Below, piece by piece: positions 35,256-44,855 of a stretch of 64,000 bases of DNA (positions are counted from its first letter, which is position 1; every line of letters starts with the position of its first letter). Source of the stretch: Pseudovibrio sp. Tun.PSC04-5.I4 (GTDB lineage Bacteria; Pseudomonadota; Alphaproteobacteria; Rhizobiales; Stappiaceae). The translations under genes and the position numbers were made by a program. Location of the stretch: positions 1 to 64,000 of the forward strand of contig NZ_FNLB01000007.1 of assembly GCF_900104145.1 (NCBI RefSeq), read 5' to 3'. The notes beneath the pieces were generated by a model, which worked only from the letters and a program-made list of their open reading frames with translations, searched no databases and had not been told where the DNA came from.

Positions 35256-38200
35256 GGGAATAGAAGTTTCCCTATTCGATTATATTTCGGTTCTCGCAAC
35301 TGCTCGAAGAAGTATTGAGGATTTCGATCAAAGTCTACAAGATCCTTCTTGTTCCCAAGTTTGCCGACAAAATATCGGACAATCGGTGCATAAACCAAAC
35401 GCCAGGACTTGTAGGCTCCCTCCTCTGGCTGCTTCTTTCTGGCTGCAACTGAGGCCTTCGGTTTGAGGACGCGCATTCCCTCTTTCCAAATGGCAACTCC
35501 GGTCGAAACGCCCTTGGCGTTCCGCTCGATGATTGATCTTGCCTGATGCCCTGAGTAATTATTATCAAATTTCAAATCAGCGAGCATTGACGCCTCAAGA
35601 ATGCTTGGAGAGTGCATGATCTTGGAATAGAGATAGCTTTGCAGCTGAGTACACCAGCTTGCGTTATCTTCAATCAAGTTACAGTTGGTGATCCAGTATT
35701 GTGAGAATTCGAGGGCCCCTACATGAATCTTTTGAATTATTAGCTCGTGCCTCTCATCAACTGACTGATCACGAATGACGCCAACCCTGCCATTTTTATC
35801 AAATTGATAGTCTAGAGCACTACCCTTGCCTTCGTTGAGCAATGTTTCAAGGATTAGATTAAACTTCAGGAACGGATCAGCTTCCCTATCTTGTGGAACT
35901 AAGTTTCGTTTATAGAAAACCTCAAGATTTTCGATCGGATCTTCGCCCCAATTGTTTGAGTAGCTCATGAAGAACCGCGGAATCAGCTCTTTACTAAACA
36001 AGGGGTTGATCTTCCTGTGTATAGTTCCCTTATAGCCAAAATCTACCGCGATGGTGGTCAATGTGGTATCAACACCATGTTGGTCGAGCAACTTTATAAA
36101 GCGCTCGCGTTTCTGATTAAACCTTTCTTGTATATCCCCCCAGTTTTCCAGTGCAGATTGTACAGCGATCTCATAGATTGCCATTTCAGGCACGCTCTTG
36201 ACCTTTATATTGGCAGGACCACTTTCTGACCATTTTGTCATTTCGGATTGTGAAATTTCCCTCGTCAACAGCATAAAACGCTGTTCAAGTAGATCTCTCA
36301 AGGTCTTGTCTTTTGGAAAATCATCAATTCTAATCTTGCGGAGATCTTCTGGCTGGAAAATATCCACACCACTGAGCGCGGCCCTAGATACTGGCAAATA
36401 GAACGCTTTCGGTCTGTACGCATCCCGGCGATCGACTAAATTTTGGAGCATTTCAAAGGGCAATTTGGTGTCCCGAGCAAAGAACAGTACCTGGTCAACA
36501 TTCATGTCTTCGGCTTGTTCAAGAATCCATTTAGCAAAGAAATGCATGATCGGACCAATGAGCAGAAAACCGAACTCTTCTTCGTTCGCAATCAGCTCCA
36601 TTGACTTGCTTGCCGCATTCCGCCTTTCACCCGCTGCAAAATACTGATTGGCATGACCACAAAGGATCGCGCTTGTGACAACAGACTCTCTTATTGCAGC
36701 AAGATTGAAACGCCGCTCCATGAGAACTTCATTGAGTAAAGCAGGTCCTGATTTCAGATGACGCGCATCGATCCCCTTCGAGTTCGCCATCTTGATATCG
36801 CCGTGGGCATTGTCACCAAAATGAAGAATCTTTGATCGGTCCAAGCTCAACTTGCTGCAAACATGATCAAACAGCTCGCCGGAATGTTTCTTTTTTCCAA
36901 CGTCACTAGAAACATAAATATGATCCCAACTCGAAATACCGCTATGCAATAAGACTTTTTCAACAAAGCGGGTTGGGTGAATGAAATCGGAAATAATCAG
37001 GACTTTTTTTCCAGATTCTATGGCCTGATTATACAACTCCACCCCAATTGGACGTGGACGCAAGCAGGAAATCTCGACCTCTTGCTCTAACGCGACTAGA
37101 TCGGGAGCCAGCCCAACCGGAAGCCCATAGAGACTGAGTATTTCTTGATATACATCTTGAACCTGAAGTTCATCCGTTTCAGCATTGTCTTCATTATCAA
37201 GCTGGAATCGTAATTTTCTTTCTTGCCCCGCGCGATTACGAGCAAAAGAGGTAATAAAGTCCTTGCTAAGCTTTTCGTCAAACTTCTCTTCCAATTGCTT
37301 TTCAATAAGGTCAAAAATTTCCGCTGGCCGAAGTACGGTGCGGCAAACTAGTGTATCAAACACATCAAATGAAATAGTATCATATTTACCAGAGGCAATT
37401 ACACTCTTGTGGCCTTTAATTCGTTTGTGCGCAGGGCTGATTTCCGCAGTATGAAGTTTTTTAAAGTTTCTTTCGCTCGCAGAGGTATTCCCGCTTTTGA
37501 TGATACTTGCAAAATCATTGTTAACAGCTTCAAATTCAGGGAATTTTTCGATTCCATTCCGTTTACGCCTTAGGTAGAAATCATTTAATATATCCAGAAC
37601 GTATCCGGAATCATTCTTAATTTTATCCCAGAGGAAGTTGGTTCTATACAGATAGTTGGCAATGAACGGATTGATGTTTCTATTCTCAGCGTCTTCACCT
37701 ACTTTCGGTTCTTTATCTGACAGGTAGGCCAAATGTGAGTTGGACATAGAGTAGAGTTTCTTGCCAAAGAACTTAGCCTGAATGCCCAAATTACTCGAAA
37801 CGGCATATACTGAATCTACGTTTGGGATGATGTACTGAGAAATACTATCAATATGATTGAATTTTTTATCATGGATGAAATTTTTATACTTATCCCTGAG
37901 GTATTTTTCATTACTCTCCGTAATGACAGTTTCTGCAGTAAGTTTACTTATGTACTGTGTGACGTAGCAACTTATATCTTGATCAACATTTGAAAGAACG
38001 GTTTTGAGATATTCGAACTGATCTTTAAAGTCGCAATTGTCTCTCCAGCCAAAATAGCTTGAGATCTGCAATGGAACCAATGCTGCCCGTTCTATATGCT
38101 TGTCCTTCGTCATAAAGGAGAAGGCCTCATAAGTTCCGATCTTATCAAAGTGATCGACATAATATTGGCGCAACCTATTGAGTTCTAGGAGGACCTCGTC

Positions 38201-38761
38201 GGGCGCGGTAAACTCATCTATATTCTGATCTGCATACCAACAATCTTTATAGAGGCCAACAGGGTCAATCGAAATCATTTTTGGGTATGGAGGCCGCATA
38301 AACATACCGGGCATTAGGTCAAGCACCAGAGCGTCGGGATACATTGAACGGAAATAATAAGTGGGGGCTTCCCAACAAATTATGATGTCCGGTTGCCAGT
38401 CACCCAGTGCGTCTTGAATGACTTCAGACAGAAGGCTTTCCTGTTCGAGACTGAAACTTTCCCGGTAGGACTTAATCATGAAATTGTCGAGACGCTCTGC
38501 GGTCAGGCGCTTGCAGTCAATTTCAGCCATGATGTCTGGGGAAATCCCAGAAGATACAACCTCATTTACAACTCGACTACCAACCCGCTCATTAACAAGG
38601 AGCTTGACACTGATCTGTTTGGCTTCCAGAAGGTTTTTTGCAATCGGAATCAGATAATTGACATAGCTGCCAACTCGGAAATCTGGATCGCTAAGGTCTG
38701 TACCAAGGTTGGAAAGGAGTAATATGCGGGAAAGTTTGCTATTTTTCATATTCGTTCTCAA
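35252..38761 (-). CDS. Large transferase-HAD fusion, probable surface glycan synthesis
   Basis: A 1169-residue protein with three parts. Residues 1-450 resemble capsule transferases of the KpsS/KpsC type: a Rossmann-like start (ILLLSNLGTDLSDPDFR) and, near 320, VDSVYAVSSNLGIQAKFFGK, like the conserved 'NS-x-x-G-x-EA' region. Residues about 455-690 form a HAD-type domain with SFDVFDTLVCR (the nucleophile motif), KVLIISDFIHPT and LHFGDNAHGDIKMA. Residues about 700-1169 are the extension often found behind this HAD type in polysaccharide loci (VLFFARDTKLPFEML, FYLPVSRAALSG). No signal peptide is present. The chemical reaction is not known to me. It may make and edit a phosphorylated glycan. Confidence 0.7.
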   Translation of the reverse strand: MRTNMKNSKLSRILLLSNLGTDLSDPDFRVGSYVNYLIPIAKNLLEAKQISVKLLVNERVGSRVVNEVVSSGISPDIMAEIDCKRLTAERLDNFMIKSYRESFSLEQESLLSEVIQDALGDWQPDIIICWEAPTYYFRSMYPDALVLDLMPGMFMRPPYPKMISIDPVGLYKDCWYADQNIDEFTAPDEVLLELNRLRQYYVDHFDKIGTYEAFSFMTKDKHIERAALVPLQISSYFGWRDNCDFKDQFEYLKTVLSNVDQDISCYVTQYISKLTAETVITESNEKYLRDKYKNFIHDKKFNHIDSISQYIIPNVDSVYAVSSNLGIQAKFFGKKLYSMSNSHLAYLSDKEPKVGEDAENRNINPFIANYLYRTNFLWDKIKNDSGYVLDILNDFYLRRKRNGIEKFPEFEAVNNDFASIIKSGNTSASERNFKKLHTAEISPAHKRIKGHKSVIASGKYDTISFDVFDTLVCRTVLRPAEIFDLIEKQLEEKFDEKLSKDFITSFARNRAGQERKLRFQLDNEDNAETDELQVQDVYQEILSLYGLPVGLAPDLVALEQEVEISCLRPRPIGVELYNQAIESGKKVLIISDFIHPTRFVEKVLLHSGISSWDHIYVSSDVGKKKHSGELFDHVCSKLSLDRSKILHFGDNAHGDIKMANSKGIDARHLKSGPALLNEVLMERRFNLAAIRESVVTSAILCGHANQYFAAGERRNAASKSMELIANEEEFGFLLIGPIMHFFAKWILEQAEDMNVDQVLFFARDTKLPFEMLQNLVDRRDAYRPKAFYLPVSRAALSGVDIFQPEDLRKIRIDDFPKDKTLRDLLEQRFMLLTREISQSEMTKWSESGPANIKVKSVPEMAIYEIAVQSALENWGDIQERFNQKRERFIKLLDQHGVDTTLTTIAVDFGYKGTIHRKINPLFSKELIPRFFMSYSNNWGEDPIENLEVFYKRNLVPQDREADPFLKFNLILETLLNEGKGSALDYQFDKNGRVGVIRDQSVDERHELIIQKIHVGALEFSQYWITNCNLIEDNASWCTQLQSYLYSKIMHSPSILEASMLADLKFDNNYSGHQARSIIERNAKGVSTGVAIWKEGMRVLKPKASVAARKKQPEEGAYKSWRLVYAPIVRYFVGKLGNKKDLVDFDRNPQYFFEQLREPKYNRIGKLLFP

Positions 38762-38775
38762 ATAAGCGACCTGCG

Positions 38776-39583
38776 GGTGCTATCAACTTAACCTGAAGTT
38801 TGCCACAATCTTTTTCTCTAGGCGTATTTTAGGCGTCAAGCATTGCGGCTTGTTTCCATTGAGCAAAAGCGTTGATGCGATGAAGGTGAATGTCGATTGC
38901 GGAGCGTTGGAAGTGAGGAGGAACGAAGAGATTGCGCAGGCCGGAGAAGGCTGCCAGAAATCTTTGAAGCTGGCCCGGCGACTTGAATTTTGGCATGGCG
39001 CGCTCGCGTTTTCGCAAAGGCAAATGCGAATTTTCAGCTCGATTATTCAAGCCCTTGTGGCTGCGGTGCTCAACAGCTGGCATCACCTCACGTTTTGCGG
39101 ATCCATAAGAGCCTAGCTTGTCGGTGATGATCCGCTTAGGAATAACTCCCTGTTTCTTCAAAAGACGGGTCAGTAAACGTTTGGCAGCCTTGGTATTGCG
39201 CCGTTTCTGAAGGATTTCATCGAGAATATAGCCATCCTGATCCACGGCCCGCCACAGATAGTATCGCTGGCCCTGGATGCTGACGACAACCTCATCAAGG
39301 TACCAGATATCTGAGCTTTCGGCTCTTTTGCGGCGTAGCTGACGAACGTAAGCCGGGCCAAATTTGATCCCCCACTTGCGGATGGTTTCATATGATAGAA
39401 TTATGCCGCGCTCCAGCAGCATCTCTTCGACCTCGCGCAGGCTGAGGGAAAAGCGGTGGTAGAGCCAAACCACATGGGCGATAATCTGTGGCGGAAAACG
39501 GTGGCGTTTGTAACTGATTGGCGCTGAATTCATGTTCCTTACTTAACCATCAGAACTGGTGCCAGCCTTAAGTTGATAGCGCC
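38776..39583 (-). mobile_element. IS6-family element (about 808 bp)
   Basis: The ends are GGTGCTATCAACTTAACC at 38776 and the inverted TTAAGTTGATAGCGCC ending at 39583, an imperfect terminal repeat. One transposase lies inside. The flanks do not show a shared 8-bp duplication, as expected if it marks a cointegrate or deletion junction. Confidence 0.88.
38829..39533 (-). CDS. IS6-family transposase
   Basis: A 234-residue transposase, the family's usual length. The N-terminal part is FRFPPQIIAHVVWLYHRF-like, with an HTH (LSYETIRKWGIKFG). The DDE residues lie in DIWYLDEVVVSIQG, RIITDKLGSYG and NRAENSHLPLRKRERAM. The frame is intact. IS6 elements move by replicative cointegration and often capture neighbouring DNA, here the two glycan genes to the left. 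Confidence 0.93.
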   Translation of the reverse strand: MNSAPISYKRHRFPPQIIAHVVWLYHRFSLSLREVEEMLLERGIILSYETIRKWGIKFGPAYVRQLRRKRAESSDIWYLDEVVVSIQGQRYYLWRAVDQDGYILDEILQKRRNTKAAKRLLTRLLKKQGVIPKRIITDKLGSYGSAKREVMPAVEHRSHKGLNNRAENSHLPLRKRERAMPKFKSPGQLQRFLAAFSGLRNLFVPPHFQRSAIDIHLHRINAFAQWKQAAMLDA

Positions 39584-39875
39584 TCTCCTTGCTGTCCTGG
39601 GCAAAAAATCAGGGCATCAGGATTTTGCATATTCAGCCGGGCAAACCAGCGCAGAATGCATATATTGAGCGCTACAATCGGACAGTACGGCAGGAATGGC
39701 TGGATCAGAATTGTTTTGAAACGATCAATCAAGTCCAAGCTGAAGCAACCAATTGGCTCTGGACTTACAACAATGAGCGACCCAACATGGCCATCGGCGG
39801 CATTACACCCGCTACCAAACTAAAACTGGCAGCATAACTCTACGCCAAAACGCCTCCATTAATGGGGGATTACCC
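39584..39875 (+). pseudogene. IS3-family OrfB C-terminal fragment with right end
   Basis: Coding for IRILHIQPGKPAQNAYIERY (the catalytic Glu region) and WLWTYNNERPNMAIGG, ending in a natural stop at 39837. The IS right end (AATGGGGGATTACCC-type) lies at about 39861-39875. The 5' part is lost at the IS6 boundary (39583). It belongs to a different IS3 subgroup from the remnant at 34120. Confidence 0.88.
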
Positions 39876-40164
39876 TTCGTTTCGACTGATTAAAAGTCAA
39901 AGCCCGACCAGTTGAAAGCGTTACTCATCCACAGCTGTTGCGGACATAAACATTGCAAAGTAGTTTATACACTTGTTGATGTCCTTACGATAAAGTGAAG
40001 CTATCAAACGTTCAGCCTCGACCAGTCGCTTTGTCACGAAACCTCTTGGCAAGGGGAAAGCAACGAAGTTTTCGAATGTTGAAGGAATGGTTCTGACCCA
40101 AAGATCAGCAAAGATGATATCTCATCTTGAGGGAAGCGGGCTGAAGGGCGATGCCCTGCGCTCC
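39876..40164. other. Gap of 289 bp with an open but startless frame
   Basis: Between an IS3 end and an IS5 fragment. A plus-strand frame (about 39995-40168) reads SEAIKRSASTSRFVTKPLG and GLKGDALRSAIT without a clear start codon near its upstream stop. It looks like the 3' part of a small host gene, but I cannot name it. The rest shows nothing. Confidence 0.35.
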
Positions 40165-40933
40165 GCTATCACTGGTTCGATTGATGCAAGTTGATTTGTC
40201 AGTTCCAGATTTTTCAACGTTGTCCCGGCGAGCCGGTGGCTTGCAGATTACCAAGCCAGCAAAGGCCAGAACAGAGCCGGTGCATCTTGTGGTCGACAGT
40301 ACTGGTGTCAAGATCTATGGCGAAGGCGAATGGCTTCAAAACAAACACAAAACCAAGGCAATGCGGCGATCCTGGCGCAAGCTCCATCTTGGTATGGACT
40401 TGAACACTGGCGAGATTGTATGCTCCGATCTCACCTATGAAAATGTAGGTGACCCGACCGTCCTGCCTGACCTTCTGGATCAGGTTGACGGTCCTGTAAA
40501 TAAGTTTTTAGGCGATGGAGCCTATGACGGTGAGCCAACACGAAGGGTCCTTGAGACACGGTATGGAGATGACGTTGAGATTATCATTCCCCCACCCAAA
40601 ACAGCTGTTTTAAGTCCTGAGGCTGACCGGAATCCGTCATCGCGAGATAAACATATTCTTGCGATCAAAGACAAAGGGCGCCTCGGTTGGCAAAAACAAA
40701 CAGGCTACAATCAGCGCTCGCGAATTGAAACGCAGATGGGACGCTGGAAGCAAGTCATCGGCAACAAACTGAAGGCACGCACCTTTAACAATCAGAGGAC
40801 CGAAACAAAGATTGGCGTTAGCATTCTCAACACAATAACCAAACTCGGCAGGCCCGCGTTCGAAGCAACCCCATGACCTGAATTTACGGGTTTGGGCGTG
40901 CTTTAAGCTATTCACGACCCCTGCAACAAGGCC
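40165..40933 (+). pseudogene. IS5-type element, 5' truncated
   Basis: It matches the complete copy at 32856-33954 from about transposase codon 91 to the right terminal repeat (ending at 40933). All three catalytic regions are present, but the N-terminal DNA-binding part and the left end are missing. Its stop is at 40876. It cuts the ATPase gene that lies immediately to its right. Confidence 0.88.
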
Positions 40934-41076
40934 GATGCTATTGCATCTAAAATGGTCGTCTTCCCACTGTCGCCCCGACCTATGAAGCAAACAATTTTTT
41001 TTTGATAGAGATCTGTAATATCGAGATTTTTAATACCTCGAAAGTTTCTGATTTTTAGCGAAATAATTTGGGTCAT
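40934..41076 (-). pseudogene. RecF/OLD-type AAA ATPase gene, 5' fragment cut by IS5
   Basis: Read from ATG at 41076, the minus strand encodes MTQIISLKIRNFRGIKNLDI and then a Walker A motif GRGDSGKTTILDAI, the standard N-terminus of RecF/OLD-like AAA_15/AAA_23 ATPases. Coding stops at 40934, where the IS5 end begins, leaving about 47 codons. Such ATPases are often part of phage-defence nuclease systems, but the domains that would tell which are lost. Confidence 0.75.
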
Positions 41077-41168
41077 AGTATATTTTAAATTTTATCCATA
41101 ATGGGCTATCAATCAAAAATTGTAGGGTAATTTGTGCTAGTTTTAAAGTGATCATGTGGATTTGATCC

Positions 41169-41381
41169 CTAGGGATGTTTTCCTGCGCGCGATAGATCAT
41201 TTCGTTTTTTCAGGCGCATGTTGATTAGGCGCTCAACATTCTCCAGCGTAGCCAGTATATCGCGGCGTTCATCTGAGCCAAGTTCAGTAAGCGGTAAAAA
41301 TCGCAGTAAGATCGAGTGAAGCTTATATAGTTGCTCTGTGCTAAAGCGTTCCAGTTCATAAATTGTAAATAGCGAATGCAT
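41169..41381 (-). CDS. Small uncharacterised protein (70 residues)
   Basis: Begins MHSLFTIYELERFSTEQLYK and has a helical, charged pattern (DERRDILATLENVERLINMR) suggesting a small alpha-helical protein. The start lies 4 bp from an IS3-family end at 41385, so the natural promoter and possibly the first codons were displaced. I do not recognise a function. Similar small helical proteins occur in alphaproteobacterial accessory DNA, from memory only. Confidence 0.45.
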   Translation of the reverse strand: MHSLFTIYELERFSTEQLYKLHSILLRFLPLTELGSDERRDILATLENVERLINMRLKKRNDLSRAGKHP

Positions 41382-41384
41382 CGT

Positions 41385-42062
41385 TGCCCCCTGTGTCAGG
41401 GATGTTGTCCGCTGTTCTATTTTTCTCTATTTTAAGGTGGGCGGGATAGGAAGATGACGTGGGATATTCACCGGAACGAAAAGCGGCAGTGCTTAAGCGG
41501 ATGCTGCCACCGGGCAACATAGCCATTCGGCAGTTGTCGCGCGAGGAAGGGATTTGCGAGGCGACGCTCCATAAATGGCGGGCTGAGGCGCGCGGCAAAG
41601 GCCAGCTTTTGCCCTGCGCTGACACGAGCCCTGAGGGATGGTCCTCGCGTGATAAGTTTGCCGCTGTGTTGGAAACGGCGGCGTTGAATGAGGCTGATTT
41701 GGGCGAATACTGCCGCAAGCGCGGGCTCTATCCGGCGCAGATCGCTGCATGGCGGGTCGCTTGTGAGCAGGCAAATGACTGGGACCGCGCCAGCACTGCG
41801 CGTCTTGGTCAAGCGACGAAAGAAGAGAAAAAGAAGGTTAAGGATCTGGAACGGGAACTGGCCCGAAAGGAGAAAGCTCTGGCTGAGGCTGCTGCGTTGC
41901 TTATTCTCAGAAAAAAGGTCTCAGCGATCTGGGGGGGCGCAGAGGACGCATGATCAGCACCCCAGATCGCACAACCGCAGTCGCTCTGATCAACGAGGCT
42001 GTCACCGCTGGCGCACGACGCCTCATGGCCTGCGGAGAGCTGGAGATCAGTGAGCGGACATT
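41385..42062 (+). mobile_element. IS3-family element, left part (interrupted by IS21)
   Basis: Starts with TGCCCCCTGTGTCAGG, carries orfA and the start of orfB, and is interrupted by an IS21-family element at 42063. The interrupting element is flanked by the direct repeat ACATT (42058-42062 and 45769-45773). The right part continues from 45769 until an IS5-type end at 46138 truncates it. Confidence 0.88.
41456..41953 (+). CDS. IS3-family OrfA
   Basis: A 164-residue OrfA. Its N-terminal HTH (LSREEGICEATLHKWRAEAR) resembles other IS3-family OrfA proteins. Residues 60-110 or so have the conserved GWSSRDKFAAVLETAALNEA, and the C-terminal part is a leucine-zipper-like coiled coil (KVKDLERELARKEKALAEAA). 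It overlaps orfB (ATG at 41950) by 4 nt, where programmed frameshifting or coupling would join the two. It is intact, but its partner is broken. Confidence 0.88.
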   Translation, partial: DVGYSPERKAAVLKRMLPPGNIAIRQLSREEGICEATLHKWRAEARGKGQLLPCADTSPEGWSSRDKFAAVLETAALNEADLGEYCRKRGLYPAQIAAWRVACEQANDWDRASTARLGQATKEEKKKVKDLERELARKEKALAEAAALLILRKKVSAIWGGAEDA

Positions 42063-42126
42063 TGTCAGTGCTGGATGTATTCTCCCCAAAAGCGCTGGTT
42101 GAAAATTCCCCACTTTTTCAGCTTTG

Positions 42127-42164
42127 ACTTTTGTTTGAAGGGGCATGCCCCTTCAAACAAAAGT
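42127..42164. repeat. Perfect 38-bp palindrome in the IS21 leader
   Basis: The sequence is its own reverse complement over 38 bases, centred on GGGGCATGCCCC with flanks ACTTTTGTTTGAA and its complement. It lies between the IS21 left end and istA. As RNA it would form a very stable hairpin, able to act as a transcription stop or block on read-through from outside. Confidence 0.9.
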
Positions 42165-42594
42165 TGGCCAAACTCTCCTCTACGTTCCTGTTGGAAAGAA
42201 GGGGTGTGGAGGAGTGGTCAATCTAGGGAAGATCGTAATGATCCATAATTTGAAGCAGCAGGGACTGTCTGTAAGTGCCATAGCGCGCAAAGCCGGGCTG
42301 GATAGAAAGACGGTCAGCAAATACTTACACCAAGGCCTTGAAGCTCCTGTCTACGGCCCCCGCCAGCGTGACGGGCGTGTACTGGAGGAATACAAAGGCT
42401 ATTTACTTGAGCGACTGGAGCGGTTTCCCGGTCTATCTGCCCGGCGCTTGCTTCGTGAGCTGAAGACACTGGGGTTTAAGGGCGGTTACTCCACTGTAAC
42501 GGAATATCTTCGCCTGATCCGTCCAGCTCCTCCGCATGCATTTGAACGGCGCTTTGAGACAGCACCAGGCCAGCAGGCACAGGTAGATTTTGCT

Positions 42595-43977
42595 GAGCTA
42601 ACCGCAAAAGTTGGTGATGGGTTTCACGCGGCGTGATTTTGGTTTGCATCACTCTCGATGCCATTCGTGAAGATGACACCCTGTATTATCTTAGGCAATT
42701 GATTTTTGCCTCTCAATTTCTGCCAGCGCTTCTCCGCTGCCTTGATCAGCATGAAGACCATTGGCATTGCAGTATCCCGGGAGAGGCAATTCTTGGTTTG
42801 CCTTGTTCTATGGCGCACAGTTGCAAAGGTTGATTCAATTGGATTGGTGGTTCTGATATGCCCCCAATGCTCAGCAGGAAAGTCATAAAAAGCCAACAGC
42901 TCAATCCTATCCTTGGCAAGGCATTGCGTGGCTTTGGGGTATTTGGCCTCAAATTTCTCTATGAAAAGATCAAAAGCCGCCTCTGCATCTACGCGGTTTT
43001 CTGCCATCCAGATATCCTGTAGATCTTTTTTCGCTTTGGCCTGCAAGGATTTAGGCATTTTGCTTAAGACATTCATTGTCTTGTGGACCCAGCAGCGCTG
43101 AGCTTTTGTTGTGCCAAAGACTTCCCGCAATGCCGCCCAGAACCCCAGAGCACCATCTCCCACTGCTAATTTCGGTTCGATCTGCAGGCCACGAGCTTTG
43201 AGAGCAAGCAATAGTTCCCGCCAGCTCTGAGTATCTTCCCGGTAGCCATCATCAAAGCCAATCAGCTCTTTCTTGCCTTCCGGTGTTGCCCCGATCAACA
43301 CCAGAATACAGCGACTTTCCCGCTCTCCCCGAGCTTTCAGATAGATGCCGTCTGCCCACATATAAACGTAGTTGCGCGCTGACAGGTCTCGAGTTTTCCA
43401 CTCTTCCCATAAAGATCGCCAGCTTTTGACAAGGCCGCGGATGACATCCGGCGAAAGGTTGGGAGCATCAACACCCAACAAAGCACTTAAAGCTTGCTGA
43501 ACATCATTGGTGGAAACCCCACGCAAATAGAGCGCTGGGATCAATTCATCAAGACTGGTTGAACGGCGCAAATAATTAGGTAACAGATTGGAATGGTAAT
43601 GAATTTTCTCTTCTGCATTCTCATCTCGATCCCGGATCCGAGGTTTGCTGACCGTGACAGGCCCAACCCCAGTTTGGACCTGTCGCTCTGGCAAATGCCC
43701 ATGCCGGACCACCCGCTGACGGCCATCTGGTAATTTTAAGTCCGAGTAAAGCGAAAGCACGCTCACTACTTCACTCTCAATGGCCGCTCGCAAAAGTTGT
43801 TGTGCACCCGAACGCAAAACTTCCGTAAGTGCATCTTGAAATTCCCCTGGCTGCACAAGCGGGATAACACTATCATCTGTCATAGGCGTATCAGCTCCTC
43901 TGGAGTCAAAAGCAAGCTTCGAACACTTGCTATGATACGCCGCAATTCACTCCGTCACCAAGATTCACCGTTAGCTC
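42595..43977 (-). mobile_element. IS256-family element (1383 bp)
   Basis: The imperfect ends are GAGCTAACCG and the inverted CGTTAGCTC, with TTGGTGA shared further in. It is flanked by a perfect 9-bp direct repeat GATTTTGCT (42586-42594 and 43978-43986). It disrupts istA. Confidence 0.93.
42624..43883 (-). CDS. IS256-family (mutator-type) transposase
   Basis: A 419-residue transposase with the catalytic Asp in MWADGIYLKARGE (about residue 176) and LAVGDGALGFW (about 243), and Glu in TTNPIESTFATVRHRT (about 345). CWVHKTMNVLSKMPKS is the family block between the second and third residues. The frame is intact. Confidence 0.95.
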   Translation of the reverse strand: MTDDSVIPLVQPGEFQDALTEVLRSGAQQLLRAAIESEVVSVLSLYSDLKLPDGRQRVVRHGHLPERQVQTGVGPVTVSKPRIRDRDENAEEKIHYHSNLLPNYLRRSTSLDELIPALYLRGVSTNDVQQALSALLGVDAPNLSPDVIRGLVKSWRSLWEEWKTRDLSARNYVYMWADGIYLKARGERESRCILVLIGATPEGKKELIGFDDGYREDTQSWRELLLALKARGLQIEPKLAVGDGALGFWAALREVFGTTKAQRCWVHKTMNVLSKMPKSLQAKAKKDLQDIWMAENRVDAEAAFDLFIEKFEAKYPKATQCLAKDRIELLAFYDFPAEHWGHIRTTNPIESTFATVRHRTRQTKNCLSRDTAMPMVFMLIKAAEKRWQKLRGKNQLPKIIQGVIFTNGIESDANQNHAA

Positions 43978-44855
43978 GATTTTGCTGAGTTTCAGGTGGA
44001 GTTCACCAGTGAACCAGATGTGGTGCGAAAAGTCTTTTTGTTTTCAATGGTGCTGGGTAATTCACGGTTTTTGTGGGGGCGCTATTGTGCCAATCAAAAA
44101 CTAGAGACAGTCCTGCGTTGTCATATCGCGGCCTTTGAGGTCTTCGGCGGAGCGACACTGGAAGTCCTGTATGATCGCATGAAGACAGCCGTTCTGGGAG
44201 AGGAGCCAGATGGCACTGTTCTTTTTAATCCTGCTCTTGTCGCTCTTCTGGACCATTATGGCGCTCAGCCGGATGCCTGCCAGCCCTACCGGGCCAAAAC
44301 CAAGGGCAAGGTGGAGCGGCCATTTCGTTACATCCGGCAGGATTTCTTCCTTGGTCGTACGTTCCGCGATCTGGACGATCTTAATGCCCAGTTCACACGC
44401 TGGTGCAAGGAAATTGCCAATGCCCGTGTTCATGCCACCACCAACCGTGTGGTGGGCGAGGTCTTTGGAGAGGAACAGCCCGCTCTGATCCCTTTGCCAG
44501 CGCACCCTTATGATGCTGTTTTACTGGTGGAGCGGCGGGTCACGCGTGATGGCATGGTCTCCGTTGGAGGTAATCTTTATTCAGTGCCGGACACCGTTAA
44601 GAAACGGATGGTCGAAGTCCAGCATCACCCGCAAGAGGTGCGCATCTATGAAAACGGTCAGCTCATCGCCACCCATCCGGTCATGGAGGGAAAGAACCAG
44701 CGCCGGGTTGATCCATGCCATCGCAAGGCTCCTCCACGGGCAACACAGCGCCGTCGTCTGGCTGCGGAGCCAACCAAACACAGCGGTGTAAACCAACGCC
44801 CACTGGAGTTCTATGAAGCGGTAGGCCAACGACTTGCCAGTACTGGAGGTAAGCC

